Positions 1-9,249 are shown, counted from the stretch's first letter. The stretch is 64,000 nucleotides of DNA from Marinobacter sp. LQ44 (GCF_001447155.2 NZ_CP014754.1:3720001-3784000); one strand, 5' to 3'. Numbers and translations are program-made. Notes: a model not told the origin generated them from the letters alone.

Positions 1-627
1 CGCGGCGGAGCCGTCGAGCCGGGTGCCCATGTAGTCAGCGCCGGTCATCTTCAGGCCGCGGATGCCCAGGGCCAGGAAGTCGAAATCAACGTTGAGCTCG
101 GAGATGCCTACCTGGGTATTCAGGTTGAGGGTGTCGGTGGCGGTATCAACGCGGATGCCAACCTTGGTGAAGGCGCCCACCATGTTGAAGTTGCTGGCCA
201 GCAAGGTTGTATCGGTGTGACCTTCAAGGGTCCAGTCACCGGTGCTGATACCGAAATCGATCGGCGCCGCGGTGATCGGGAAGATATTGATCAGTGCGTC
301 ACCGTCATCCGCGATGTCGATGTCGATCTTGATGTTGTCGATCAAATCACTGGTCTGACCGAACAGGGCGTCGCGGAAATCGGTGATCTCCTCGAACAGA
401 TCTGTACGGTTGGCGCCACCAATCTTGATGTCTTTGATGGACAGTGAGCCTTCATCGGTGTACCGGAATTCGCCGATGTCCACCCGGGTTTCCAGCTCAA
501 TGGTGACACCGGCCTGACCAGTGATGTTGCCCATATGGGCGTCGTCAAGAGGCTTGAGGTCGGCTTGTGCGGCAAACGGCAAACCCGCCATGGCCAGCAC
601 TAACGCAGTTTTTTTCAGGCTTTTCAT
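1..627 (-). CDS. FilA-like (DUF6160-type) secreted protein, C-terminus beyond left edge
   Basis: The frame is open from an ATG at 627 to the window edge (209 codons). The N-terminus is a clear Sec signal peptide (MKSLKKTALVLAMAGLPFAAQA, cleavage expected after AQA). It is followed by a segment containing HMGNITGQAGVTIELE, which I associate with the FilA/DUF6160 family of putative pilus or surface proteins. Much of the rest is a beta-rich, Asp-rich sequence with alternating hydrophobic residues. A good ribosome binding site (AAGGAAC) lies just upstream. It is transcribed in the same direction as the choice-of-anchor D gene upstream, so the two may form a surface-protein unit. The family call is from memory of the signature. 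The open frame and signal peptide are seen directly. Confidence 0.8.
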   Translation of the reverse strand, partial: MKSLKKTALVLAMAGLPFAAQADLKPLDDAHMGNITGQAGVTIELETRVDIGEFRYTDEGSLSIKDIKIGGANRTDLFEEITDFRDALFGQTSDLIDNIKIDIDIADDGDALINIFPITAAPIDFGISTGDWTLEGHTDTTLLASNFNMVGAFTKVGIRVDTATDTLNLNTQVGISELNVDFDFLALGIRGLKMTGADYMGTRLDGSAA

Positions 628-673
628 TGTATTGTTCCTTTTTGGTTTTGTTATTCGACGTTTCCAACGACGT

Positions 674-724
674 AGCCACAGCCGGCTATCGCCAGCTGTG
701 GCTGTGTTATCCGGCTACGCCGGA
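674..724 (-). terminator. Pair of hairpins between surface-protein genes
   Basis: Two perfect inverted repeats lie just after the stop of the choice-of-anchor D gene: ATCCGGC/GCCGGAT with a 3-base loop (about 708-724) and AGCCACAGC/GCTGTGGCT (674-682 and 695-703). Neither has a run of T after it in the minus direction. They may be a rho-independent-like attenuator or an mRNA-stabilising structure rather than a full terminator. Confidence 0.4.
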
Positions 725-729
725 TTTCC

Positions 730-2544
730 TTACTGTTCCGGGGTCAACTCCAGTTCAATGGTGTTGCCGGAACCGGTGAGGAACTGGTTGAGCAGACCGG
801 TCAGCAGTCCGCAGTTCTCCAGCGGTGGCAGATCGTAGACACCGTTGACGGTGCCGCCGGTCGCTGGCGAGAAGTTGGAGCCTTCAACCGAAGCGAGGTC
901 TATGCTGACGGGCTCGCGAGTCATACACTCGGCCCCCCCGCCAACCCGAAGCGGCAGGCCGAAGACCTTGATCGCCACCTTGGGCACTTTCACGTACAGC
1001 TGTGAGTTGGCGGTGAGCTTGCCGTTAATCAGCGTGCCGGTGGTGACGTCTGCCTGTTCAAATTCAACATTGGCTGAGGCATTCAGCCTGCTGAAAAGCA
1101 GCTTGATGGAAAAGTTGCCATACGTTGGGTCCAGTTCCAGGTCGGCTTCGAAGGTGCCCGCCGCCAGATCCAGCAGGGTGGCAATGGAACCGTTCAGGGG
1201 CAGGGTGCCGCCCGAGGACTTGATGAAGGTAGAGCCTTCCAGGCCGAGCAGCAGCTCAAGTTTTGAACCGGTTTGCTCAAAGGCCTCAGCGGAGACAGGA
1301 ACGCTGACCTCCGGTGTTTCCGGGTCGTCTGAACGGATCACCAGGTTGGCGTTGCTGACGCCCACCGCGTTGGCGGTATAGCTCAACTCAACGGTACAGC
1401 TTTCGTTGGCGGCAATGGTTGTGCAGTTGTTGGTTTGAACAAAGTCTGCAGCGCTGGCACCTTCAAGCGCAATGCTGTCAATCAGCAGGACTTCGTTACC
1501 GCTGTTGCTAATGGTCACTTCAGCCGATGCGCTCTGGCCCAGCTGGATTCGGCCCAGGTCAACGGCGTCTGGATTAACACCGATTTCAGGTGTCGGGGCC
1601 AGTACACCACGGCCGGTCAATGCCACATCAACCGCAGGGTTGTCGGCATCGGTCGACTCGATGGTGAGAGTTGCATTGCGAGTGCCTTCGGTACTCGGCG
1701 CGAAGGTCACGTTCACGTCACAGGAAGCACTCGGAGCCAGGCTTGCGCAGTTGTTGGTCTGCAGGAATGCGTCGGCGTCAGTTCCGCTGATGGTAACGTT
1801 GTTGATACCCAGCGCGGCATTACCCGTGTTGGAAACGGTGACGGTTTGCTCTGCCGTCAAACCGGCCTGTACGTTTCCGAAGGCCAGGTCTTCCCGGTTG
1901 ACGCCAATACGCGGTGCTTCGGACACCTCACCGCTAACCAGAATGGTTTGCAGCAGGTTGTCCTGATCCGGAAGTTGCACGCAGTCGGTGAGAATCTCGC
2001 CAATGGGAGCCGGCGCAATATCGCCATTCGGGGTGCGGGCTGTCAGGTCAAGGGTAAGTCCGCCAACGCGAATCTCAGCCTCGCCGATATCGTCTTCGGT
2101 AAAGAGCACTTCAGGTGCCAGGCCTGAGGCTGGAACATTGAATTCGCCGCTTACGTTAGGAATGAATGTGGGCGGAATCGTCAGTTCGACAATCTGTTCC
2201 AGACTGCGATTGGCGGTCACCACGGTGTTGAAGCTGGTTGCGATGCCTTCGACCGTTTCCGAGCCAACCAGCTTGAGCCCGGTGCGGGCGTCGTCGTTCA
2301 CCACGGTAATGGCGGTGACTTCAAACTGTGGGGTGGGCTCACCAACGTTGGCCACCGTGGGAATGTCTGCGCTGATTTGGGCGCGGATAGGTTGGGTTCC
2401 GATCAGGGGGAACGGGCATTCGAACGCCAGTTCAATGGATACCGGCTCTGCCGATGCGTTGCTTGCACCACCGGCCAACAAGGCCGCTGCCGCAACGGCC
2501 GGGCCGAGCTTGCGGACACTCGTATTGAGGTTCCTGAGTTTCAT
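730..2544 (-). CDS. Choice-of-anchor D domain protein with DUF6801-like N-terminal region
   Basis: This is a 604-residue secreted protein. A signal peptide (about residues 1-32, ending ASNASA) precedes a beta-rich region (about 33-200) resembling DUF6801. Two Ig-like repeats of the HYDIN/ASPM-SPD2 type follow (about 212-315 and 318-410). Both contain the motif NNC, then a second Cys about ten residues later, and then a Val/Leu-rich strand, so each carries a probable disulfide. The last 180 residues form another beta-rich domain with Cys pairs. The ribosome binding site GAGGAC precedes the ATG. There are no catalytic motifs, so a structural or adhesion role at the cell surface is inferred. It sits directly upstream of the FilA-like gene and is probably co-transcribed with it. 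Confidence 0.8.
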   Translation of the reverse strand: MKLRNLNTSVRKLGPAVAAAALLAGGASNASAEPVSIELAFECPFPLIGTQPIRAQISADIPTVANVGEPTPQFEVTAITVVNDDARTGLKLVGSETVEGIATSFNTVVTANRSLEQIVELTIPPTFIPNVSGEFNVPASGLAPEVLFTEDDIGEAEIRVGGLTLDLTARTPNGDIAPAPIGEILTDCVQLPDQDNLLQTILVSGEVSEAPRIGVNREDLAFGNVQAGLTAEQTVTVSNTGNAALGINNVTISGTDADAFLQTNNCASLAPSASCDVNVTFAPSTEGTRNATLTIESTDADNPAVDVALTGRGVLAPTPEIGVNPDAVDLGRIQLGQSASAEVTISNSGNEVLLIDSIALEGASAADFVQTNNCTTIAANESCTVELSYTANAVGVSNANLVIRSDDPETPEVSVPVSAEAFEQTGSKLELLLGLEGSTFIKSSGGTLPLNGSIATLLDLAAGTFEADLELDPTYGNFSIKLLFSRLNASANVEFEQADVTTGTLINGKLTANSQLYVKVPKVAIKVFGLPLRVGGGAECMTREPVSIDLASVEGSNFSPATGGTVNGVYDLPPLENCGLLTGLLNQFLTGSGNTIELELTPEQ

Positions 2545-2792
2545 GAGTTCGTCCTCTGTCTATCTGTAGTTGTTGTAGTTGGGTTGCAGACAACACCGAT
2601 GACGGACAGCTCAATCGGACTTGCAAAGATCCCTTTGCCACACGTGCGGGGCACGCATGAGTGCAGGGTCATTTAACGGTCTTGGGATGGCGCGGGTCAT
2701 TGCTTGCCCCGGCAGGGTTTTTGTCCAAAACGGAGAAGCGGGGAGGGATTGCCTAAAGCGTGAACAGCATCAACCTCATAGCTGAACCCTGT

Positions 2793-3815
2793 TCACTTTT
2801 TTTTGCGGGCCTTGCGACGAACGTCGCCGGGCGTATGGCCGGTCCATGACCGGTACGCTTTGGTAAAGCCGGCTTGGTCACTGAAGCCCAGTTTTTCCGC
2901 AATGGATTCCAGTGGCACATTGGTGTCTTTCAGGTACAGCGTGGCAAAGCTTTCCCGGATGTCGTTTCTCAATTCACGGAACGAGGTGCCTGCACTGGCG
3001 AGGTGTTGCCGGAGCGTCCTGGGGCTGATGTCCAGGCGCCGGGCAATGTTCTCCGTGGTGCAGGGGCGGCCTGGCTGGCTCATGATCAGTTCCCGTACCT
3101 TTATGACCGTTTCGTCGGCCTCCAGGGTTTGCTGATTGCGGTCGTGGCGGGTGCGGGCCACCAGGAATTCCAGGCTGGCGTCGTCTTTCCGGATCGGTAG
3201 TCCGTTAAGCGGCATGGTGACCTGGCTTACGTTGGCATCGAATGCAAACTCGCAGCCTGGCGCCAGCCGTTTCCAGTCCTCTTCGGGTAGGACACTGGGG
3301 AAGTCGAACTGGAAGTTGAAATGGCTGCACACCTGGCTGGATACCCGGTGAATGCTACCCATGTAAATTTTGGTCAGGCAGGGGCGAAGGCTCCCAAGCC
3401 CCCAGGTATCTATCAGCCGGATTCGAAAGGTAGAGCCGGTGGAAGCCAGTTCCATATCCATCAATGGCAGCCCCACCCGGAGATACTGCACGATCATGCT
3501 GATCAACCGCCTCGGATTCTCCTGGCCAAGTACCGCGAACCCCAGCAGCCCATGGCTTGGGAGATCCAGTTGCTGGCCGAACTCGAAGGCGGCTCGTTCA
3601 TCGGTCATTAACCAGTCCGCTTTGCCGAGCACCGCCAGAACCTGGTTCATCGACAGGCTGGCCTCCGGACTTTCGAGCATGTCTTCAGTAACGCCGGTAT
3701 CCTCAAGAATGGTGTGGCGCTTTACGCCCCGGCTTTCCATGAACCGGATGAACCGGTAAGCATAGCGGGCCGACACAATTGGCACTTCCAGGGCAAGATT
3801 GTTCAACGTATCCAT
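2793..3815 (-). CDS. AraC-family transcriptional regulator (arabinose-binding-like N-terminal domain)
   Basis: About 340 residues. Residues 1-190 fit the PF12625 'arabinose-binding-like' domain of OruR/ArgR-type AraC regulators. The C-terminal 100 residues carry two helix-turn-helix motifs (NIARRLDISPRTLRQHL and ESIAEKLGFSDQAGFTKAYR) and end with the AraC signature HTPGDVRRK. I prefer the ATG at 3815 (MDTLNNL) because a purine-rich CAGAGAC lies upstream. An in-frame ATG at 3854 would add 13 residues but has no visible ribosome binding site. It is divergent from the methyltransferase gene. Its regulon cannot be read from the context. Confidence 0.88.
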   Translation of the reverse strand: MDTLNNLALEVPIVSARYAYRFIRFMESRGVKRHTILEDTGVTEDMLESPEASLSMNQVLAVLGKADWLMTDERAAFEFGQQLDLPSHGLLGFAVLGQENPRRLISMIVQYLRVGLPLMDMELASTGSTFRIRLIDTWGLGSLRPCLTKIYMGSIHRVSSQVCSHFNFQFDFPSVLPEEDWKRLAPGCEFAFDANVSQVTMPLNGLPIRKDDASLEFLVARTRHDRNQQTLEADETVIKVRELIMSQPGRPCTTENIARRLDISPRTLRQHLASAGTSFRELRNDIRESFATLYLKDTNVPLESIAEKLGFSDQAGFTKAYRSWTGHTPGDVRRKARKKK

Positions 3816-4007
3816 GTTTTGTCTCTGGGCCAGATTACCCCGGCGTTTCGTCATAAACCATACAGTTGTTATTATTCATGCCTATTACAGGCTGCTTCAG
3901 ACGCCAGTATAGGCACCGTAAGGGAGTGGCTTTCCGGCAGTTGGTCACAAACTGGTTTCATGGCCGGATATGACAATGAAACTTTCGACAGGTTGGGAAT
4001 TGCCAAA

Positions 4008-4667
4008 ATGGTAGAGGGTGATGGCGGCCGGCTCCTGTGCCCGGTGTGTGAATCGGGCACTTTGCAGCCGTTTCGCACGGTTATGGAAAAACGCTACCTG
4101 CGCTGTGGGCAATGCCTGGCAACGGTTATGGCCCCTGAGTGTCACCTGACGGCCGATGAGGAGCGCGCCATATACGCGCTGCATAACAATGACACCGGGG
4201 ACGCCGGCTATCGCCGGTTTCTGTCGAAGCTGTCAGAGCCCCTGTTGGCGAAGCTAGCTGATGGTGCCCGGGGGCTGGATTTCGGCTGCGGGCCGGGGCC
4301 GGCGCTTGCGGACATGATGCGGGAGGCGGGTTTTGACATGGCGCTGTACGATCCGTTCTTCCACCCTGCCACGTCGGCCCTCGAGCAGCAGTACGATTTC
4401 ATTACCTGTACCGAGGTGGTAGAGCACCTGTACCGCCCTGCTGAGGTGTTCAGGCAACTGGATTCGTTGCTCAAGCCGGGGGGCTGGCTGGGGATGATGA
4501 CGTGTTTCCAGACCGATGATGATCGGTTTGATCATTGGCACTATCGGCGCGACCCAACCCACGTGGTATTTTACCGGGAACAGACGTTCGCCTGGCTGGC
4601 TGACCGCTACGGTTGGCAGTATGAAGTGCCTCGTAAAGACGTGGTACTGATTCGCAAGCCGGGCTAG
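4008..4667 (+). CDS. Class I SAM-dependent methyltransferase with N-terminal zinc ribbon
   Basis: About 219 residues. A zinc-ribbon-like module (CPVC at 11-14, CGQC at 33-36) precedes a Rossmann methyltransferase fold with motif I GLDFGCGPG (about 89-97) and the later CTEVVEHL segment typical of Methyltransf_23 proteins. The substrate is unknown. Starts at 3960 (MAGYDNETF) or 4008 (MVEGDGG) are both possible and neither has a strong ribosome binding site. The TAG stop sits inside a CTAG that became the target site of the downstream IS1182-type element, so the reading frame ends intact at the IS border. Confidence 0.8.
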   Translation: MVEGDGGRLLCPVCESGTLQPFRTVMEKRYLRCGQCLATVMAPECHLTADEERAIYALHNNDTGDAGYRRFLSKLSEPLLAKLADGARGLDFGCGPGPALADMMREAGFDMALYDPFFHPATSALEQQYDFITCTEVVEHLYRPAEVFRQLDSLLKPGGWLGMMTCFQTDDDRFDHWHYRRDPTHVVFYREQTFAWLADRYGWQYEVPRKDVVLIRKPG

Positions 4668-6252
4668 GAGTCTGCGCGGCAGAAGTGTTTTGAGCAAGTG
4701 CCTCCGCCGCGCCGAATCACGGTTGTGCCCGAGAGTATAGGCGCAGTATCCAACCGGATAGAGTCACGATTTTCTATTCAGGCAATCAAGACGGTTATAG
4801 GCAAGCTCACAACCGTAGCCCGACCACTCAGCACGGCCCAGCACGCCGCCTCAGATCGCCTATGTCAGCCTCATCAGCGAACTCATCCGCCTGAGGTTAA
4901 GCGACAGGCAGACCAGATCCCATTCGCCTTGCACGGCATTAAGCCCCCTCAGGCTGAACTGCCGGAAGCCCAGAATATGCTTGATCCAGCCATTAACCGC
5001 CTCAACCAGATGCTTGCGCCGGGCGTAAACCGAACGCCCCGTCGCGGTGGCCAGCTTCTCGGCCATCCGTGACGTGGCTGGATAACCGCTCGCGTCTATC
5101 TCTGCGCTCTTTTTCCCTTCCCGACGCAGCGAAACATAACCGTCGATCCTTTTGTCCTCCAGGGACTGTAAGTCGTCTTCTTTACGGTAACCGGCATCGG
5201 CCAGGCATTGTTTCGGATAGGTTTTCAGGATGTCTTTCACGTCATCCAGTAGCGGTATCAGGCGCCCCTGATCACTGGCATTGCTGCCCAGATGATTAGC
5301 GACAATCAGTTGGAATTCACCGTCCACGGCCAACTGGCCGTTGTAGCATTGCTGGAACCCATCCGCCGTTTTCATAATCCGGCTTTGCGGGTCGGTAAAG
5401 TTGCTTTGATCTTTGTCGTCCGGCACCCCGTAATCTCGCTTGAAGTTCCGGCCACCGCGGGGTGGGCGGCGGTCATCGTCCGGGTGCCGGCCTTTGGCGG
5501 CATCCCGCGCTTTCTGATCCGCTTCCAACTTCTCCTTGGCAGCGCGGATCTTGTCCAGTCGCGCCTGTCGGTACTGCAACTCCTCAGGTAGCTCATCACC
5601 CCGCTGGTCCGGGCCGAACTGCCGATCTTCCGACTCATCCGTTCGACGGGCCTGACGACATAGCCCATCGATCTCTTTCGATAAACGATCTTCTTCCTCG
5701 CCCATGCGGCCATAGCTCATGGCCTTGTGCTTACTGGCATTAGCCCGAATCTTTGTGCCATCAATCGCCAGTGTTCCCAGCGTGATCAGCTCCGCCTCCC
5801 GGGCAATCCGTACGACTTGAATGAAGATGGCCTTGAAGGCGACCAGATGGTGTTTGCGGAAATCACAGATCGTGCGGTGCTTGGGAAAATTACCCGCAGC
5901 CAGAACCCGAAAGGCGACGTCTTCCTCCAACTTCCGGGCAATCTTGCGTGAGGAGAATACGCCGGTGGCGTAGGCGTAAATAAGAACCTTCAGCATCATC
6001 CGCGGATCGAACGGCGAGTTACGCCGACCGTTGCCTTCGTAGCGGGCGTAAAACGCACTCAAATCCAGCTCCTCGACAACATCACTGACAAAATAGGCCA
6101 GGTGGCCATCAGGCAGCCACTCGTTCAGGCTTGGGGGAAGGAGCAATTCCTGGTCGGGCGAGTACGGGCGGAAAGTGGTTCCCATCAGACGTCCTGTTGC
6201 CGAAAAATTTTCGGTTTATTATGCCAGAAACGGGCTTCTGCCGCGCAGACTC
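4668..6252 (-). mobile_element. IS1182-family insertion sequence, complete, with CTAG target duplication
   Basis: The element is 1,585 bp. Its ends are perfect 18-bp inverted repeats (GAGTCTGCGCGGCAGAAG at 4668-4685 and its complement at 6235-6252). It is flanked on both sides by CTAG (4664-4667 and 6253-6256), read as a 4-bp target-site duplication. One intact transposase gene fills most of the element. Matching ends, an intact transposase and intact duplications point to a fairly recent insertion. Confidence 0.93.
4860..6185 (-). CDS. IS1182-family transposase
   Basis: A 441-residue transposase. The N-terminal DUF772-type domain holds the DPRMMLKVLIYAY and KHRTICDFR motifs (about residues 60-115). 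The DDE core includes LAIDGTKI with the first Asp (about 142), DAGY with the second (about 345) and an EAVNGWIKHILGFR segment with the Glu near the C-terminus. A charged, Arg/Asp/Lys-rich insert (about 165-260) separates the first and second catalytic blocks, as is common in IS1182 elements. Length and motifs are consistent with an active enzyme. Confidence 0.95.
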   Translation of the reverse strand: MGTTFRPYSPDQELLLPPSLNEWLPDGHLAYFVSDVVEELDLSAFYARYEGNGRRNSPFDPRMMLKVLIYAYATGVFSSRKIARKLEEDVAFRVLAAGNFPKHRTICDFRKHHLVAFKAIFIQVVRIAREAELITLGTLAIDGTKIRANASKHKAMSYGRMGEEEDRLSKEIDGLCRQARRTDESEDRQFGPDQRGDELPEELQYRQARLDKIRAAKEKLEADQKARDAAKGRHPDDDRRPPRGGRNFKRDYGVPDDKDQSNFTDPQSRIMKTADGFQQCYNGQLAVDGEFQLIVANHLGSNASDQGRLIPLLDDVKDILKTYPKQCLADAGYRKEDDLQSLEDKRIDGYVSLRREGKKSAEIDASGYPATSRMAEKLATATGRSVYARRKHLVEAVNGWIKHILGFRQFSLRGLNAVQGEWDLVCLSLNLRRMSSLMRLT

Positions 6253-7275
6253 CTAGCGCTCTATCGTGTCAGCGGGGCAATTCGGTATCGGTGGGCAGGA
6301 GCTTTGGCTGCCTCCTGTTGTGCCTTTTGGCAGCTCAGGTGCCTGGCCAAAACGTTCCGGGTTCAGGTTTGCCGCGCAGGCCAGAGCCTTGCTGGCCTGC
6401 TCCGGGCAAGACCGGGCGCTGAGGGCATAAGCCAGGTTATTCCAACCCTCCGAGAATCCGGGGAATCGGTTAACGGCGCGCAGGAAGTGTGATGCGGCGC
6501 CCTCGGCATTGCCCTGGTCGTACGCCAGGTTACCCTGGGCCATGATCGGTGCGGGTTGGTCTGGCCACTGCTGTTCGGCGGCCTGGTAGGCTTGCTGAGC
6601 GGCCCGGGTGTGGCCGGTGCTTTCCAGATCGTGGGCTGCCCGCAGGTAGGGCAGGGTTTCCGCTGTTGCGGGCAGTGTGTCTGGCGGCAGAACGACCACC
6701 GCCCAACGGTCGGCCCGGTTCCAGGTGGCGTGAAACACCTTGTAGGGCATCCGGTAATGGCGCCGGGTGTCTGTGTTCAGAATCAGGACTTCCTCTTCAC
6801 TGTCGTAGCCCACCACTACCGCAAAGTGCCACTGTGGCCACCAATTGAACCTCAGGTTCTGCATGATCAGAACGGGGTTGCCTGCATTCACCTCGCCAAG
6901 CACTGCCTCAAGGTTGGGCTTCAGTGGATACACCACCATGTCGTGGGAGCGGGCGCCGGCGACCATTTCAACCTGTAGTGACCCCTGACGGCCGGGCAGG
7001 TAAACCAGTTCTTTCAGGATTTCAGGGTCCGTTGTCAGGCCCTGGGTGTTCAGCATGGTTGCCAGTGAGGCCGGCCCACACTGGTACTTTTCCTGAGGAT
7101 AGAAAGGAACCTCGTCCAGCAACGCCTGGTCCAGCGTTGTGCTGTCCTGTTGCGCAGGGGCTGCAGTCTCTGGCCAGGGCGGTGTACTGGCACAGCCTGC
7201 CAGCAGGATCAGCCCCAGAAGTGCTGCAAACCTGCCGGCAAAGCCGGACTTGTTGATGGGGGCGGAAGGTGTCAC
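6253..7275 (-). CDS. PA2778-family cysteine peptidase lipoprotein (C39-like) with TPR tail
   Basis: About 340 residues. A lipoprotein signal ends in LILLAGC. A C39/BtLCP-like papain-fold domain (about residues 50-200) has the catalytic Cys in QEKYQCGPASLATML and the His in WPQWHFAVVVGYD, followed by the NTD motif. Tetratricopeptide-like repeats (about 215-310) occupy the C-terminus. I choose the GTG at 7275, which overlaps the TGA of the upstream PA2779-type gene (GTGA), instead of an ATG 39 bases further up inside that gene. It is probably translationally coupled with its partner. The role is unknown; envelope-associated bacteriocin-processing-like proteolysis is a guess from the fold. Its TAG stop lies in the CTAG flanking the IS1182 element. 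Confidence 0.87.
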   Translation of the reverse strand: MTPSAPINKSGFAGRFAALLGLILLAGCASTPPWPETAAPAQQDSTTLDQALLDEVPFYPQEKYQCGPASLATMLNTQGLTTDPEILKELVYLPGRQGSLQVEMVAGARSHDMVVYPLKPNLEAVLGEVNAGNPVLIMQNLRFNWWPQWHFAVVVGYDSEEEVLILNTDTRRHYRMPYKVFHATWNRADRWAVVVLPPDTLPATAETLPYLRAAHDLESTGHTRAAQQAYQAAEQQWPDQPAPIMAQGNLAYDQGNAEGAASHFLRAVNRFPGFSEGWNNLAYALSARSCPEQASKALACAANLNPERFGQAPELPKGTTGGSQSSCPPIPNCPADTIER

Positions 7276-7673
7276 CGAATGCAATTGATGAAGGAGAACA
7301 GGTTCGTGGCACACAGCATGTCGGTGATGATGAATACCAGAAGGAACAGCACGATAACGCCGACAACGCCTTCCCCGGCGGGGGCCTCAGCCAGTTGTTG
7401 CTCGAAGTCTGCCAGTTCAGCCGGTGTCAGGTTCTGGATACGTTCGGCTACCTGAGCTTCGCTGACGCCCATCTGGGCCAGTTTGTCTTTCACGTTCTGG
7501 TCATCGAGCATGTCCAGCAGTTGCTGGCGGTCAAGGTCGGTCTGTTGCTGCTGAATCAGCTCGCCCGTGCCCACCATGCCGGCATGGGCCGAGACGGAGA
7601 AGGTGGTTGCGAACGACATCAAGATGACCATGATCAGGGAAAGCTGTTTCATGTGACGTCTCAGGCTGTTCAT
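7272..7673 (-). CDS. PA2779-family small membrane protein
   Basis: 133 residues: signal peptide (about 1-31), a Gln/Asp-rich helical segment (about 35-95) and a C-terminal transmembrane helix (VVGVIVLFLLVFIITDML, about 102-119) ending in two Cys. This is the layout of PA2779-family proteins, which are regularly encoded immediately upstream of PA2778-type C39-like peptidases, as here with a 4-bp overlap. The conserved pairing suggests a substrate, anchor or partner of the peptidase. That is an inference from context. Confidence 0.85.
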   Translation of the reverse strand: MNSLRRHMKQLSLIMVILMSFATTFSVSAHAGMVGTGELIQQQQTDLDRQQLLDMLDDQNVKDKLAQMGVSEAQVAERIQNLTPAELADFEQQLAEAPAGEGVVGVIVLFLLVFIITDMLCATNLFSFINCIR

Positions 7674-7766
7674 ATCAGACTCCTTGGTTCTTGGGTTATC
7701 GAAAAACCTTAGATGGGAATGTGTACTGATTCAACATACAAAACGTTCACGCTTTCATGCTAAAGC

Positions 7767-9212
7767 TCAGAATGTGGAGAGTCCCGTGGCTTCCATAACC
7801 CTGTATTGCCAGTACTTAAGCCTCGAGTGATCGGCCCAGGCTGAATAGGGCAGGCTCAGGGCCTGTTCGTTGTCTGGGCCGTGTGTCCAGTAGTCGTCAA
7901 AGAAGGCGTTGGCCTTCTGCGCGACAGGGTCATCCTGTTGTACGGCCAGCCACACGTTGGATTCCAGGTTCAGGTCATCCAGATTACGACGGGTAAAGTT
8001 GGCGGAGCCCAGCAGCAGTTCGATTTGCTCATTCTGCCCACGGTAGATGACAAGTTTGCTGTGGCACTGCTCGCCCCGGGTGTTGCACCAGCGCACCGGA
8101 ATGCCGGCCTCGTGCAGTTCACGGGCAACAGGTCGGTTTGGAATGCCGTTCTTCTCGTGGCCAAAGGCATCTTTGTTGGCATCCAGCAGCAGGCGGATCT
8201 CGACGCCCCTGCGCTGTGCCTCCCGCAGCCCGTTGATGATTGGGCGGTGCGACAGATAGAACATGGCCATGTTTAACTGCTCCCCCGGCTGGCTTCGATT
8301 GATCATATCCAGAGCGGCGTCCCGGATGGCGGACTCGGTAAGAAGCTTGATGGTGCCCTGTGAATGGTCGGGCAGCTGGCTATCTTGAGTCATCCGTTCC
8401 AGCCAGCGCTCGAGTGTGCTGCTGTCGGCACCGGACATCCGGATAACCGCCTGTTCGCTTCGGATAACATCCAGAACCGCGGGGCCACTGAAGGCCAGCC
8501 CGATATTGCTGTGCCGGCTGCTGCCATTGTGGGGGTTTGCGGAGGTGACAACCGCCCGCAACCGGTCGCCTTCGTCGGCCACCAGAAGCTTCCGGTGGTT
8601 GGCTTTGAAATTCGGTAGCGCCAGGTAGCTTCGGATGGTGGCGGGTTGGTTGCCAAGGGCATTGGGCAGCCAGCCACCATCCGGGTTGTTGCCCAGCCAC
8701 CGGCAACACAATCGCCACAGGGATGACCACGCGGGATTGCTGTCGCGCAGCGGTGCCAGATCCGTGACAACAACCTCAATGCCAGCGGCAGACAGCGTAT
8801 CAAAGTGAGGTGAGTGGGTGCCCCCGTAAAAGGTGTTCAAGGGGTCTGAAATCAGAACAATATCCATGTCTGGTTGAGCATTCTTACGCTCAAGCAAAGC
8901 CTGGGTGAGCTGTTCGGCCAGGGGGCGAAGGTGGATGTCCTCGGGGCCGGTGCTGTTGAACAGGAACATGTCCAGCAAGATGAAGGTTTCAGCCTGTTCG
9001 ATCAGGTGGAAGATTTCGTCGAATATCTCATGATCCAGCGTTGACCGCCCATCACTGAAATGGCGGGTGGTGTCTGTCAGCAGTTCAGCGTCTTCCAGCG
9101 GTGCGGCATCGCCTTGGTAGCGAATGCCGGGCGGAAGGGGTTTGAAGGAGTGCCAGAGGCCAAGGCCGATCAGGCTGAGCAGGACAATGCCGACAATGAA
9201 CTTGAGGATCAT
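7767..9212 (-). CDS. Phospholipase D-like protein, membrane anchored
   Basis: 481 residues from the ATG at 9212, which has GGAA upstream; an in-frame ATG at 9239 is less well placed. A single N-terminal membrane helix (about 1-22) is followed by two PLD halves. The first HKD motif is complete (His206, Lys208, Asp213 in HRKLLVAD), with SANPHN after it. The second has His384 and Lys386 (HSKLVIYR) but Arg where the Asp is expected, followed by GSANFTRRN. The family covers phospholipases, cardiolipin synthases and nucleases. The anchor and the cardiolipin-synthase-like layout favour a phospholipid-directed envelope enzyme. The degenerate second motif may lower or alter activity. Confidence 0.85.
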   Translation of the reverse strand: MILKFIVGIVLLSLIGLGLWHSFKPLPPGIRYQGDAAPLEDAELLTDTTRHFSDGRSTLDHEIFDEIFHLIEQAETFILLDMFLFNSTGPEDIHLRPLAEQLTQALLERKNAQPDMDIVLISDPLNTFYGGTHSPHFDTLSAAGIEVVVTDLAPLRDSNPAWSSLWRLCCRWLGNNPDGGWLPNALGNQPATIRSYLALPNFKANHRKLLVADEGDRLRAVVTSANPHNGSSRHSNIGLAFSGPAVLDVIRSEQAVIRMSGADSSTLERWLERMTQDSQLPDHSQGTIKLLTESAIRDAALDMINRSQPGEQLNMAMFYLSHRPIINGLREAQRRGVEIRLLLDANKDAFGHEKNGIPNRPVARELHEAGIPVRWCNTRGEQCHSKLVIYRGQNEQIELLLGSANFTRRNLDDLNLESNVWLAVQQDDPVAQKANAFFDDYWTHGPDNEQALSLPYSAWADHSRLKYWQYRVMEATGLSTF

Positions 9213-9249
9213 GGTGGGTTCGTTCCATCGAATGGGCATGAGTGCTGGT

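Noticed and set aside
3714..4007. N-terminal extension of the methyltransferase frame
   Set aside because: It overlaps the divergent AraC gene and has no ribosome binding site. The protein domain starts at the zinc ribbon.
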